Positions 43,458 through 52,998 of a DNA stretch of 64,000 nt are shown piece by piece (positions within the stretch are counted from its first letter, which is position 1; each line of letters opens with the position of its first letter). Below the pieces are notes generated by a model. It had not been told where the DNA came from. It was given only the letters and a program-made list of their open reading frames with translations, and did no database searches. The DNA comes from an uncultured Lachnospiraceae bacterium (GTDB lineage Bacteria > Bacillota > Clostridia > Lachnospirales > Lachnospiraceae): the NCBI GenBank assembly GCA_934408585.1, contig CAKRVA010000002.1, positions 310,001 through 374,000 on the forward strand. The letters run 5' to 3'. Made by a program: the position numbers and the translations under genes.

Positions 43458-44366
43458 ATGGCAGTAAAACGTGGATTGGGAAAAGGGTTAGATAGTTTAA
43501 TTCCAAATAAGGTTGAAGAACAAACCGTATCAAAAAAAGTATCGGAAAAGAAAAATGTAGAAGAAAAAGATTCTTCCAAAGGATTAGAAACAATTGTAAA
43601 TATTACAAAGGTTGAACCAAACAGAGAACAGCCTCGTAAAAATTTTGATGAAGATGCTCTGGAAGAATTAGCAGAATCCATTCGTCAGTTTGGTTTAATT
43701 CAGCCAATACTTGTACAGGATAGAAAAACATATTATGAAATTATCGCTGGAGAAAGAAGATGGCGTGCAGCTAAAAAAGCAGGTTTAAAGGAAGTACCTG
43801 TTATTATTCGTAATTATACGGAACAGGAAATTGTTGAAATTTCTTTGATTGAAAATATTCAGAGAGAAGACTTAAACCCAATTGAAGAGGCACAGGCATA
43901 TAAACGTCTGCTAACAGAGTTTAATTTAAAACAGGATGAAGTTGCGGAAAGAGTTTCAAAGAGTAGAACTGCCGTAACAAATTCTATGCGTTTGTTGAAA
44001 TTATGTGATGATGTTCAGCAAATGATTATTGATGATATGATTAGTACGGGACACGCAAGAGCATTAATCAGTATTGAAGATGCAGAACAGCAATATGCAA
44101 TTGCTCAACAGATTTTTGATGAAAAATTGAGTGTTCGTGATGTAGAAAAATTAGTAAAAAATCTTAATAAACCGGCAAAGCCAAAAAAAGTATCACAGAC
44201 AGATAAGAGTCTGGATGCCGTTTATCAGGATATTGAAGAAAATTTGAAACAAAAACTTTCAACAAAGGTTTCCATTACATCAAAAGGAAATGGTGCCGGA
44301 AAAATTGAAATTGAATTTTACAGTCATGATGATTTGGAGAAACTGATGGACTTGTTATCCAAATAA
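43458..44366 (+). CDS. parB: Chromosome partitioning protein ParB (Spo0J)
   Basis: 302 aa from the ATG at 43458 (GGAGG upstream, 1 nt after parA stop). N-terminal KRGLGKGLDSLIP for ParA interaction, CTPase motifs EIIAGERRWRAAKKAG and LIENIQREDLNPIEEA, HTH (LKQDEVAERVSKSRTAVTNSM), C-terminal dimer domain. Binds the parS sites 1 kb upstream. Confidence 0.97.
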   Translation: MAVKRGLGKGLDSLIPNKVEEQTVSKKVSEKKNVEEKDSSKGLETIVNITKVEPNREQPRKNFDEDALEELAESIRQFGLIQPILVQDRKTYYEIIAGERRWRAAKKAGLKEVPVIIRNYTEQEIVEISLIENIQREDLNPIEEAQAYKRLLTEFNLKQDEVAERVSKSRTAVTNSMRLLKLCDDVQQMIIDDMISTGHARALISIEDAEQQYAIAQQIFDEKLSVRDVEKLVKNLNKPAKPKKVSQTDKSLDAVYQDIEENLKQKLSTKVSITSKGNGAGKIEIEFYSHDDLEKLMDLLSK

Positions 44367-44392
44367 GACATACGGAAGAAAGGTTGTTACGA

Positions 44393-44902
44393 ATGAGTAC
44401 ATTTTTTTCAAATATAGGTATTGGTGAAATAGATTTAGGTATAGTTATTACAGTTCTTGCCGCTGTTCTATTAGTATCCATTATCTTGAATATAATTAAC
44501 TTATGTGCAATAAACAAAACAAAAAAAGTTTATAAGAAATTCATGAAAGGCAAAAATGCGAAAAGCCTTGAAAATGAAATCATGGGCTTGTTTGAAGATA
44601 ACAAGTTTATAAAAACATCAATTGAAAAAAACAAAAAAGATATTCGGACCTTGTATCACAATATGGAATCTACTTTGCAAAAAGTGGGAATTATTAAATA
44701 CGATGCATTTCAGCAGATGGGTGGAAGTTTAAGCTTTTGCTTATGTCTTTTAGATGAAAATAACAATGGATTTATTTTGAATTCTGTTCATAGCACCGAA
44801 GGTTGTTATTCCTATACAAAGGTTATTTTAGAAGGAAAATGTAAGATTGATTTAGGAAAAGAGGAAGAAGCAGCTTTAAAGATGGCAATGGGAGGCGAAT
44901 AA
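44393..44902 (+). CDS. DUF4446 family membrane-anchored protein
   Basis: 169 aa from the ATG at 44393. One N-terminal helix (about 12-35), a charged helix, then a compact beta-rich domain with VGIIKYDAFQQMGGSLSFCLCLLDENNNGFILNSVHS, the conserved DUF4446 core. Regularly found just after parB in Clostridia. Function unknown; close linkage suggests a link to segregation or sporulation. 26 nt after parB. Confidence 0.88.
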   Translation: MSTFFSNIGIGEIDLGIVITVLAAVLLVSIILNIINLCAINKTKKVYKKFMKGKNAKSLENEIMGLFEDNKFIKTSIEKNKKDIRTLYHNMESTLQKVGIIKYDAFQQMGGSLSFCLCLLDENNNGFILNSVHSTEGCYSYTKVILEGKCKIDLGKEEEAALKMAMGGE

Positions 44903-44903
44903 T

Positions 44904-45932
44904 TTGAAATTGCGTAAGGTTTGTGACTTAAAAGGTGGAGAGGTATTGGCAAAAGCAATTCTTACCACCGATTACAGAATCCTGTTATCAGAGGAAACAA
45001 CATTACGTCCTGAATATATTGAAAAAATAAAAGACCTTGGTATTACAGAGGTTTACATCAAAGAGCAGGAACTGGTACTTGCTCAGGAAGTCCTATTATT
45101 AAAATCGGAACTGGAAGAGTCTTTCAAACAAAAAGTAAAGACGGTAATTGAAAAACACACATACAATAATAGTCAGGAACTCATGGAGCTTGCTAATACC
45201 GCAGACCATATTATTGATAATATTTTGGAAGAGAATGAAGTGGTTGAAAAAATATTTGATATCCGTGAAAGAAGCTCCGATATTTATGAACATTCCATAA
45301 GTTTGTGTTCACTTGCAACACTAACCGCTTTACGAATGAAGCTTTCCATGGAACGAGTACATGACATTGGTGTCGGTTCTTTGCTTCATGATTTAGGATT
45401 ACGATATCTGACCATAAATTATGAAAATCAAAATCTGGATTCGTTATCAAAAGTAGAGCTTGCGGAATATATGAAGCATCCGGTATATGGCTATTGGGCA
45501 GTAAAGAATGAATCCTGGATTTCAAATATTGGAAAAAGCATCATATTATATCATCATGAAAGAATTGATGGTTCCGGGTATCCGCTTAAGGCAAAAGAAA
45601 TTCCGGTCGAAGCAGCAATTGTTGGTGTTTGTGATGCATTTGACGAAATGATTTGTGGAATTGGATGTAAAAGAGTAAAAGTTTACGAAGCAGTTGAATA
45701 TATGAAAACATATCGGGGAAGTAAATTTCCAAAGGATATTGTAGATACCTTTTTGGAATTTACAGCGGTATATCCGGTAGGTAGTAAGGTTTTGCTGACG
45801 GATAACCGGATTGGAAGTGTCATTCGCCAGAACAAAGAATTTCCAAACCGGCCGGTCGTTCAGTTAAATAACAAAGAAATTGTTGATTTAATTAAGATAA
45901 ACAATGTATTTATTGAAAAAGTTTTGGAATAA
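44904..45932 (+). CDS. HD-GYP domain protein, probable cyclic-di-GMP phosphodiesterase
   Basis: 342 aa, starting at TTG 44904, 1 nt after the DUF4446 stop. N-terminal region of about 110 residues without a receiver domain, then HD-GYP with HD at LLHDLGL, HP.YGY, and HHERIDGSGYP (GYP replaced here in the order GSGYP), then CDAFDEM. C-terminal beta domain of about 50 residues. Likely hydrolyses c-di-GMP. Cotranscribed with parAB-DUF4446. Confidence 0.88.
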   Translation: MKLRKVCDLKGGEVLAKAILTTDYRILLSEETTLRPEYIEKIKDLGITEVYIKEQELVLAQEVLLLKSELEESFKQKVKTVIEKHTYNNSQELMELANTADHIIDNILEENEVVEKIFDIRERSSDIYEHSISLCSLATLTALRMKLSMERVHDIGVGSLLHDLGLRYLTINYENQNLDSLSKVELAEYMKHPVYGYWAVKNESWISNIGKSIILYHHERIDGSGYPLKAKEIPVEAAIVGVCDAFDEMICGIGCKRVKVYEAVEYMKTYRGSKFPKDIVDTFLEFTAVYPVGSKVLLTDNRIGSVIRQNKEFPNRPVVQLNNKEIVDLIKINNVFIEKVLE

Positions 45933-45951
45933 TTATTAGGAGGAAGATACC

Positions 45952-47229
45952 ATGATAGACATTAAATTTTTAAGAGAAAATCCGGAGGTAGTAAAAGAAA
46001 ACATCCGAAAGAAATTTCAGGATTCCAAGCTTGGCCTGGTAGATGAAGTAATTGCCCTGGATTTGGAAAGCCGCAAGACTCAGCAGGAAGCAGATGATCT
46101 TCGTGCAAATCGAAATAAGATTTCCAAGGAAATCGGCGGTCTTATGGCAAAAGGATTGAAGGAAGAAGCCGAGCAGAAAAAAGCAGAGGTTGCTGCCGGA
46201 GCAAAAAGATTGGTAGAACTGGAAGAAAAAGAAAAGGAATTGGAAGAAAAAATCACTAAAATTATGATGACCATTCCTAATATCATTGATCCAAGTGTAC
46301 CAATTGGTAAGGATGATACGGAAAATGTTGAGGTAACAAGATATGGTGAACCGGTTGTTCCTGATTTTGAAGTACCTTATCATACCGATATTATGGAACG
46401 ATTAAATGGAATTGATTTGGATAGTGCCAGAAAGGTTGCCGGAAATGGTTTTTACTATTTGATGGGTGACATTGCAAGATTACATTCTGCAGTTATTTCT
46501 TATGCACGTGATTTCATGATTGACCGTGGATTTACTTATTGTGTACCACCTTTCATGATTCGCAGCAATGTTGTTACAGGTGTTATGAGCTTTTCCGAAA
46601 TGGATGCCATGATGTATAAGATTGAAGGAGAAGATTTGTATCTGATCGGAACTTCAGAACATTCCATGATTGGTAAGTTTATTGATACCATTATTCCGGA
46701 AGAAGAATTACCGAAAACACTTACCAGCTACTCTCCATGTTTCCGTAAGGAAAAAGGAGCACATGGTTTGGAAGAACGTGGTGTTTATCGTATTCATCAG
46801 TTTGAAAAACAGGAAATGATTGTTGTTTGTAAGCCGGAAGAATCTGCAATGTGGTTTGATAAATTATGGCAGAATACCGTAGACTTGTTCCGTTCCATGG
46901 ATATCCCGGTTAGAACGATTGAATGTTGTTCCGGTGACTTGGCAGACTTAAAAGTAAAATCTTATGACGTAGAAGCTTGGTCTCCAAGACAGAAGAAATA
47001 TTTTGAAGTAGGTAGCTGCTCCAACTTGGGAGATGCACAGGCAAGAAGATTAAAAATTCGTGTAAATGGCGAAAAAGGAAAATATTTTGCACATACCTTA
47101 AATAATACAGTAGTTGCACCTCCGAGAATGCTGATTGCATTTTTAGAGAATAATCTTCAGGCAGATGGTTCGATTCGTATTCCTGAGGTTCTTCGTCCAT
47201 ATATGGGTGGAAAATCTGAAATTCGTTAA
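45952..47229 (+). CDS. serS: Seryl-tRNA synthetase
   Basis: 425 aa. N-terminal coiled-coil arm (about 28-100), motif 2 YSPCFRKEKGAHGLEERG, motif 3 TLNNTVVAPPRMLIAFLENN. Charges tRNA-Ser. AGGAGG 8 nt before the ATG. Only 19 nt after the HD-GYP gene and no T-box leader, so it depends on upstream transcription. Confidence 0.97.
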   Translation: MIDIKFLRENPEVVKENIRKKFQDSKLGLVDEVIALDLESRKTQQEADDLRANRNKISKEIGGLMAKGLKEEAEQKKAEVAAGAKRLVELEEKEKELEEKITKIMMTIPNIIDPSVPIGKDDTENVEVTRYGEPVVPDFEVPYHTDIMERLNGIDLDSARKVAGNGFYYLMGDIARLHSAVISYARDFMIDRGFTYCVPPFMIRSNVVTGVMSFSEMDAMMYKIEGEDLYLIGTSEHSMIGKFIDTIIPEEELPKTLTSYSPCFRKEKGAHGLEERGVYRIHQFEKQEMIVVCKPEESAMWFDKLWQNTVDLFRSMDIPVRTIECCSGDLADLKVKSYDVEAWSPRQKKYFEVGSCSNLGDAQARRLKIRVNGEKGKYFAHTLNNTVVAPPRMLIAFLENNLQADGSIRIPEVLRPYMGGKSEIR

Positions 47230-47265
47230 GAAAGTAAAAATATAAAATAAAAGGAGGTGAATTCT

Positions 47266-48147
47266 TTGCATAAATATATGAGAGCTATCGGTTTCAGCAA
47301 AATGAAAAACCGAAAAGAATTACAAAGCCTTTTAACCGATGTCGTTGTTGAAGGTACTGAGCGCGCATATACATCAAATGGTGAAGAAACACTTTTGGCT
47401 TCCTTTAGCAAGGAATTCGCCCCTAATATTGGAATTACGGTTTGTGGAGAATTTGATTCTGATGACAAATTTGTGTATGAATATTATTTCCCATTTTTAA
47501 AGGGGAGTAATGTAACCACACAGGAGGATGTTTCTATTGAACGTCATGCGGCATTACAATCGTATGCCGGCGTCTGCGATGATGTCAGAATTGGTGTTTC
47601 CCTGATTTTTTACTTACAAAACATGATTCCGTACGTCAAAGCAAAAAACTCCGATATGTTACCAATCCGGGGTACAACTTTGACATTATCTGCACTTTCA
47701 TTAAGTGGTACCATTATGATGCCATTGAAAAAAACAGAAAAGGATTTGATTAAGAATCAGCAGACGCTCCATAACAGAAGCCAGCTTCTTAATGCTGCCC
47801 GGAAGGGAGATGAAGAGGCAATCGAGAGCTTAACGCTTGATGATATGGATACTTATACTGCAATTTCCAAGAAAATTCATAAAGAAGATGTATTCAGCCT
47901 GGTTGATACGTACTTTATGCCATACGGCGTGGAGTGTGATCAGTATTCGGTACTTGGAGAAATTGTAGAGTTTTATTTTACAAAAAATTCACTCACAAAT
48001 GAAGAAATATGTGTTATGATATTAAATTGTAATGATTTACAATTTGATGTATGTATCAATAAAGAAGATTTGTATGGAGAACCTGCGGTAGGTCGTCGTT
48101 TTAAAGGAACCATCTGGATGCAGGGCTTCATTAATTTTCCGATGTGA
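47266..48147 (+). CDS. Conserved protein, probably DUF3881 family
   Basis: 293 aa, starting at TTG 47266 (AAGGAGGTG 7 nt upstream; product begins MHKYMRAIGFSKMKNRKEL); a GTG at 47257 lies too close to the site. Soluble, no membrane helix. N-terminal RAIGFSK and the end GRRFKGTIWMQGFINF resemble DUF3881 proteins of Lachnospiraceae as I recall them. Function unknown. 36 nt after serS and upstream of tRNA-Arg. Confidence 0.75.
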   Translation: MHKYMRAIGFSKMKNRKELQSLLTDVVVEGTERAYTSNGEETLLASFSKEFAPNIGITVCGEFDSDDKFVYEYYFPFLKGSNVTTQEDVSIERHAALQSYAGVCDDVRIGVSLIFYLQNMIPYVKAKNSDMLPIRGTTLTLSALSLSGTIMMPLKKTEKDLIKNQQTLHNRSQLLNAARKGDEEAIESLTLDDMDTYTAISKKIHKEDVFSLVDTYFMPYGVECDQYSVLGEIVEFYFTKNSLTNEEICVMILNCNDLQFDVCINKEDLYGEPAVGRRFKGTIWMQGFINFPM

Positions 48148-48155
48148 TACCATTT

Positions 48156-48227
48156 GTTCTCATAGTTAAATGGATATAACAAGCGCCTCCTAAGCGCTAG
48201 TTGTGGGTTCGATTCCCGCTGGGAACA
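48156..48227 (+). tRNA. tRNA-Arg (anticodon CCT)
   Basis: Complete cloverleaf: acceptor GTTCTCA/TGGGAAC (one T-G wobble) with discriminator A, D-stem GTTA/TAAC, anticodon stem AGCGC/GCGCT with loop CTCCTAA, and T-arm GTGGG TTCGATT CCCGC. CCA is not encoded. It decodes AGG. Follows the DUF3881-like gene by 8 nt, so probably shares its transcript. Confidence 0.95.
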
Positions 48228-48251
48228 TGCGCGAAAGCTACAAAGCTATGC

Positions 48252-48314
48252 AAAACAAAAGAAAGAGAAACTACTTTGTAAATAGGATTATCGTAGTTTC
48301 TCTTTCTTTTGTTT
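48252..48314. terminator. Long bidirectional terminator between tRNA-Arg and pgmB
   Basis: Near-perfect 22-bp stem AAAACAAAAGAAAGAGAAAC with its complement at 48294-48314, loop about 20 nt, A-rich and T-rich sides. Serves the plus-strand tRNA and the minus-strand pgmB (stop 48336). Confidence 0.8.
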
Positions 48315-48335
48315 TATAATATGCTGTAGTTGAAA

Positions 48336-48977
48336 TTAAAGCACAATATCTTTTAAATCAGAAAAAGTTGTGATAGGGTAATCAGTTTTTTCAAAAAGAG
48401 CAGCATCTCCGATTCCGGCAGCCTTCATTCCACCACTTTTTGCTGCTTCTATTCCGGCAACTGCATCCTCAACCACTAGACAATCCTGTGGTTGCAGAGC
48501 AATGTACTCTGCAGCTTTTAGGAATACCTCAGGATTTGGTTTTGATTTTGTAATGTTTGTTCCATCGGAAACCGCATCAAATACGTCATCCAGACCAACC
48601 TGCTTTAAGATATATTTTGTATTCTTACTAGAAGAACCAATAGCAATCTTAATGCCTGCAGCTTTTAATGTTGCTAAGGTATCACGAACCTCAGCGGTTA
48701 CATCATTCGGTGTTAAACTCTTCAATTCATCTTTATAGTAGTTATTTTTTTCTTCTGCCAGCATTTCCTTTTCTTTTTGGGAAAGTGTCGCTCCATGGTA
48801 GTTTCTTAAAATAATCTCAAGGCTTTCCATTCTGTTTACGCCACGGAGTAGATTGTTAATTTCTTCATTAAAGAGAATGCCGCGCTCATCGGCTATTTTC
48901 TTCCATGCACGATAATGTAGCTTGTCCGTATGAACTAGTACCCCATCTAAATCAAATATAATTCCTTTAAATTTCAT
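48336..48977 (-). CDS. pgmB: Beta-phosphoglucomutase (HAD family)
   Basis: 213 aa. Catalytic DLDGV (D9, D11), cap domain with HYRAWKKIADERG, GSSSKN phosphate site and KPNPEVFLKAA, VEDAVAGIEAAKSGGM. Converts beta-glucose 1-phosphate to glucose 6-phosphate. Last gene of the GH65 operon, overlapping the esterase by 11 nt; GGAGGG precedes the ATG. The link with GH65, which releases beta-glucose 1-phosphate, is strong. Confidence 0.94.
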   Translation of the reverse strand: MKFKGIIFDLDGVLVHTDKLHYRAWKKIADERGILFNEEINNLLRGVNRMESLEIILRNYHGATLSQKEKEMLAEEKNNYYKDELKSLTPNDVTAEVRDTLATLKAAGIKIAIGSSSKNTKYILKQVGLDDVFDAVSDGTNITKSKPNPEVFLKAAEYIALQPQDCLVVEDAVAGIEAAKSGGMKAAGIGDAALFEKTDYPITTFSDLKDIVL

Positions 48978-49800
48978 CTTTTCCCTCCAAATCCGCTATC
49001 CATTTTCCAGCTAATGCAATCCAATCTTGACAACGTTTCTGAAGACCGAAACCATTATTGGCAACTTGAGTCTCTTCATTGGCAAGAGATAGTCCATGCA
49101 GTCCCTCTGGGAAAATGTGAACTTCCACGGAAACCTGATTCTTTACCAGCTCTTCCATAAACATCAGTGTATTCTGAACTGGCACTGATTGGTCGGTTAA
49201 GGTGTGCCAAACAAATACCGGCGGCACATGTTTTCCAACTTGATGTTCCAGACTTAACAGATTTTCTAAGTCTTTACTTTTTTTCGTTCCCATCAGATTT
49301 TCAATACTGCCCCGATGTGCATATTTTCCGGAGGTAATAACAGGATAGGAAAGCAGTAATCCATTTGGTCGTATTTGCTCAGCGATAAGTCCTGTTTCTT
49401 TTGTAAGCCAATCTTTATTCCAAAAGACACCAAGACTTGTTGCAAGATGACCGCCAGCAGAAAATCCAGATACAATAATTTTATTCGAGTTAATATGGTA
49501 TTCTTTTGCGTGCTCCCTTAAATATGCTACACTCCATGCCAGTTCACAGAGGGATTGCGGAAATTCAGTCGGAGCTACACTGTAGCGTAGGACGCAGGCA
49601 TGAAATCCTCTGGCAATATATTGTACTGCGACTGCCTCTGCCTCACGGTCAGAGGTAAATTCATAGCCACCGCCCGGACAAATAATTATCAGTGGGCGGG
49701 TACGATTGCTGTCAATTTCTTCATAATTATCTAAAATGTATGTATACAATTTGGCATCGGTTGCCTTTGGTGTCTGAACCGAAATTACGTTATATTTCAT
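48967..49800 (-). CDS. Alpha/beta hydrolase, esterase (BD-FAE-like)
   Basis: 277 aa, no signal peptide. Oxyanion-loop CPGGGYEF (41-48), nucleophile elbow GFSAGG (S114), Asp in WHTLTDQSVPV and His in EGLHGLSLA complete the triad. Resembles esterases that remove acetyl groups from sugars. Lying between GH65 and pgmB, it may deacylate imported acylated alpha-glucosides before or after phosphorolysis; substrate unproven. Confidence 0.88.
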   Translation of the reverse strand: MKYNVISVQTPKATDAKLYTYILDNYEEIDSNRTRPLIIICPGGGYEFTSDREAEAVAVQYIARGFHACVLRYSVAPTEFPQSLCELAWSVAYLREHAKEYHINSNKIIVSGFSAGGHLATSLGVFWNKDWLTKETGLIAEQIRPNGLLLSYPVITSGKYAHRGSIENLMGTKKSKDLENLLSLEHQVGKHVPPVFVWHTLTDQSVPVQNTLMFMEELVKNQVSVEVHIFPEGLHGLSLANEETQVANNGFGLQKRCQDWIALAGKWIADLEGKDEI

Positions 49801-49826
49801 AACTTCACCTTCTTTTTGTTTCTTCC

Positions 49827-52136
49827 TTAATCTTCTTGATAAGGTACCTCCACTTTCCCGTTAGATGTTTCTAACATATACTCTTTTTCATATAATACTA
49901 CGGTAATGGCTGTACCATCTAACTGTTCAACACTGCAGGTTTCTTTATTTATGCTGATCTCTAAAAGGCTTCCATGATAACGAATGCGGAAATGATATCC
50001 CTGCCAGTTTTCTGGTAAAGTCGGTGCTAAAAAAAGCTTATCCTCTTCTGCTTGCACTCTCGCAAATCCATTGACAATTGCCATATAACTTCCACCCATA
50101 TTTGCTGCATGAATTCCATCCTTGCTATTTTTGTGGGTATTTAAAAGATCCATTTTTGCAGAATCGCCAAAGTAATAATATGCCTTATCCTTTAAACCCA
50201 GGCGGGATGCCATAATACTGAATACGCAAGTAGAGAGGGAAGAGTCATGGGTTGTAATTTTTTCATAGTAGAGGAAAGATTTCTTTTCTGTCTCTTTGCT
50301 TTGATAATCTGAAAAGAGATAATGCGCCAGCACAGTATCTGCCTGCTTACATACTTGATAGCGATATAAATGTAATGGATGGTAATGTAGTAATAAAGGA
50401 AACTCTTCCTGTGGCGTATGCTCTAAATCCCAAATCGGTTTTTGTAAAAAAGAGTCGTCTTGCGGATTGATACCTAGTTTCTCATCATATGGAAGATACA
50501 TTTTCTCTTCCGCATCTTTCATTGCTTGAAGTTCTTCTTCTGTCAGGTCATTTTCTTTCACAAACTTTTGGTAAGCATCCTTTTCCTCTGCCAATCGTTT
50601 GATGAATTTCAGACACCACTGCATGCTGTATTTTGCGCTGGCATTGGTATAGTAATTGTTATTAACCATGCAGGTATATTCGTCTGGTCCGGTAACACAG
50701 TTGATAATAAAATGGTCTTTATAGTAATTTCCTACATCCAACCATAGACGATTGGTTTCTAAAAGAATCTTTAACCCCATTTCTTTAATAAATTCCCAGT
50801 CTCCGCTGGTTTTATAGTAAAGAATTATGGCATATGCAATATCTCCATCAATATGATACTGTGCAGTTCCAGATGGAAAATAGCCGGAGCATTCCTTTCC
50901 GGTAATGGTTCGCCAGGGATACAGAGCACCTTTTTTATGTCCTAACAAAGTCGCATTCTCTTTGGCTTTTCCCAATGTCTTATAACGGTACTCTAAAAGT
51001 TTTCTTGCAATTGCCGGATTGGTCATGGCAAAATATGGAACCATAAACATTTCCGTATCCCAAAAATAATGTCCCTCATAGCCTTCACCACTTAAGCCTT
51101 TAGCTGCAATACTGGAATATTCGTCATAACCTGCTGACTGCAGAAGTTGATACATATTAAAGCAGAGTGATTCATTTAAATCTTTGTCTCCAATAATTTC
51201 CATGGAGGAATTGTTCCAGAACTCTTTTAAGTATTCTTGTTGCTTTTTATAATAAGTAGCGATTCCATGCTCTACTACTTTGGAAAGTTTTTCATCTGCT
51301 GTTTTTTTACAATCTTCTTCTCTGGTAGAATCTGTAAAAATGCTGTATTTTATAATTCTTACTTCGTCTCCCGGTTTTATATTAAAACAGTAGCTTACGT
51401 CTAGTGCATGCGCTACCTCGTCATAGGTCATTACTTGGGAAGGCTGGCGTTTTTGATTAATAGTTACCACATTTGCTACTGCACTTGCTACTTTAAGATG
51501 ACTCTCAATCGTAGAACATACTAAACATGCTCCACATTCACATATGTGAACATCTTCTTTTTTCAAATGATTGTGACTCTCGCCAGCAAGTCTTGGATCT
51601 TTTGGATTAAAATAATTTTTAACCAATCCCATATGTTTTGAATGTATCTCTACGGTTCCTGCAAAATTGATAGATTGAAAACAGTAATCAATGGTAAAAA
51701 GAGAACGTTCTTCAAAAGAAGCCATTCTAGTAATATTAAAATGAAGCTGCTTGCCTTTTTTACTTGTCCAATCTACCTCACGCCTGGTAATTCCTTTTTC
51801 CATATCTAGTGTTCTTACATAACGACAGTTTGGGTCATCTATCATGGAAAATTTTTGTCCATCAAATACCACTTCAATGGTCTGGGTATCTGCGACATTT
51901 AACATGCTTTCTTTATCTTCTACGAGATTACACAATTTTTCTGCCTGTTTCATTGGCGCAATATCATAAAAACCGTTAATATACATGCCACGCATGGTAT
52001 CATAGTCTGTAGGAACACCTTCTTCTAAGGTTCCACGTACCCCGATGTATCCGTTTGCATTATGGAAAATGGTTTCCTGCAGTTGTAGATTCTTCTCATT
52101 TGTCCCAATTCCTGTAATCTGATAAATTTTATTCAT
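49827..52136 (-). CDS. Glycoside hydrolase family 65 disaccharide phosphorylase
   Basis: 769 aa. N-terminal beta-sandwich, (alpha/alpha)6 barrel with EGYEGHYFWDTEMF (W359, D360), the catalytic general acid E486 in TGPDEYTCMVNN, and a C-terminal jelly-roll. Inverts maltose-, trehalose-, kojibiose- or nigerose-type alpha-glucosides to beta-glucose 1-phosphate. The specificity loop around 405-430 (YPWRTITGKECSGYFPSGTAQYH, here split) does not let me choose among these. Cytoplasmic. 13 nt after the permease stop. Confidence 0.93.
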   Translation of the reverse strand: MNKIYQITGIGTNEKNLQLQETIFHNANGYIGVRGTLEEGVPTDYDTMRGMYINGFYDIAPMKQAEKLCNLVEDKESMLNVADTQTIEVVFDGQKFSMIDDPNCRYVRTLDMEKGITRREVDWTSKKGKQLHFNITRMASFEERSLFTIDYCFQSINFAGTVEIHSKHMGLVKNYFNPKDPRLAGESHNHLKKEDVHICECGACLVCSTIESHLKVASAVANVVTINQKRQPSQVMTYDEVAHALDVSYCFNIKPGDEVRIIKYSIFTDSTREEDCKKTADEKLSKVVEHGIATYYKKQQEYLKEFWNNSSMEIIGDKDLNESLCFNMYQLLQSAGYDEYSSIAAKGLSGEGYEGHYFWDTEMFMVPYFAMTNPAIARKLLEYRYKTLGKAKENATLLGHKKGALYPWRTITGKECSGYFPSGTAQYHIDGDIAYAIILYYKTSGDWEFIKEMGLKILLETNRLWLDVGNYYKDHFIINCVTGPDEYTCMVNNNYYTNASAKYSMQWCLKFIKRLAEEKDAYQKFVKENDLTEEELQAMKDAEEKMYLPYDEKLGINPQDDSFLQKPIWDLEHTPQEEFPLLLHYHPLHLYRYQVCKQADTVLAHYLFSDYQSKETEKKSFLYYEKITTHDSSLSTCVFSIMASRLGLKDKAYYYFGDSAKMDLLNTHKNSKDGIHAANMGGSYMAIVNGFARVQAEEDKLFLAPTLPENWQGYHFRIRYHGSLLEISINKETCSVEQLDGTAITVVLYEKEYMLETSNGKVEVPYQED

Positions 52137-52149
52137 AAAAGTTCTCCTT

Positions 52150-52998
52150 TTAACCTTTTACAGCTCCTGCTGCAACACCTTTGATAATATGTTTTTGGCA
52201 AAGTAAATAGAAAATAATAACTGGAATGATCGTAAAGGTCAGTGCTGCCATTGCCATATTCCACTCAATGGTATATTGTCCAAAGAATAGAGACATTGCC
52301 AGTGGAATGGTTTTATTTTTAATACTGGTCAATGTTAGAGAGGGTAATAAGTAGTCGTTCCAAATCCAAATTACATCTAGAATAGTTACAGTTACAGTAA
52401 TGGACTTTAAAATAGGAAATACAATTCTCCAGAATAATTGCCAGGTGTTACATCCATCGATAATTGCCGCTTCCTCTAGGGATACCGGAACAGAGGATTT
52501 AATAAATCCGTGAAATAAGAATACACCCATGCCGGCTCCAAAACCTACATACATAAAAATTAATCCACCTAAGGAATCTTTAAACGGAATACCAAACAAT
52601 TTACCGAATCTGTTCATTTCTTGCATCAATGGCATCATAATAGTCTGGAACGGAATCAGCATTGTAAGAATCAGCAGATTATATAAAAATTTACTTAATT
52701 TATTATTGGAGCGAACAAACATCCACGCTGTCATTGCACTCAATAATACGATAATTCCTACTGCGATTACAGTTACGATGATTGAATTTTTAAAAGCCAT
52801 CAGAAAGTCCATTTTCTTTAAGGCACCCTGAAAATATTGCAGGGTAAAATGCTTTGGAAATGCAAAAATATTTTCATATAACTCCGCACGGCTCTTAAAA
52901 GCATTTATAATTACCATATATACCGGAATCAGCCATATACAGCACAACAATATTACCAAAACATTTGCAACTACTTTTCCAACGGAATTTTTTTTCAT
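52150..52998 (-). CDS. ABC sugar permease (MalG type)
   Basis: 282 aa, six helices. EAA loop LEEAAIIDGCNTWQLFWRIVFP. The start ATG overlaps the stop of the preceding permease (TAATG), so translation is coupled. Inner-membrane half of the alpha-glucoside importer. Confidence 0.94.
   Translation of the reverse strand: MKKNSVGKVVANVLVILLCCIWLIPVYMVIINAFKSRAELYENIFAFPKHFTLQYFQGALKKMDFLMAFKNSIIVTVIAVGIIVLLSAMTAWMFVRSNNKLSKFLYNLLILTMLIPFQTIMMPLMQEMNRFGKLFGIPFKDSLGGLIFMYVGFGAGMGVFLFHGFIKSSVPVSLEEAAIIDGCNTWQLFWRIVFPILKSITVTVTILDVIWIWNDYLLPSLTLTSIKNKTIPLAMSLFFGQYTIEWNMAMAALTFTIIPVIIFYLLCQKHIIKGVAAGAVKG

Noticed and set aside
45899..45951. Ser T-box before serS
   Set aside because: Only 19 nt separate the HD-GYP stop from serS, so there is no room for a leader.
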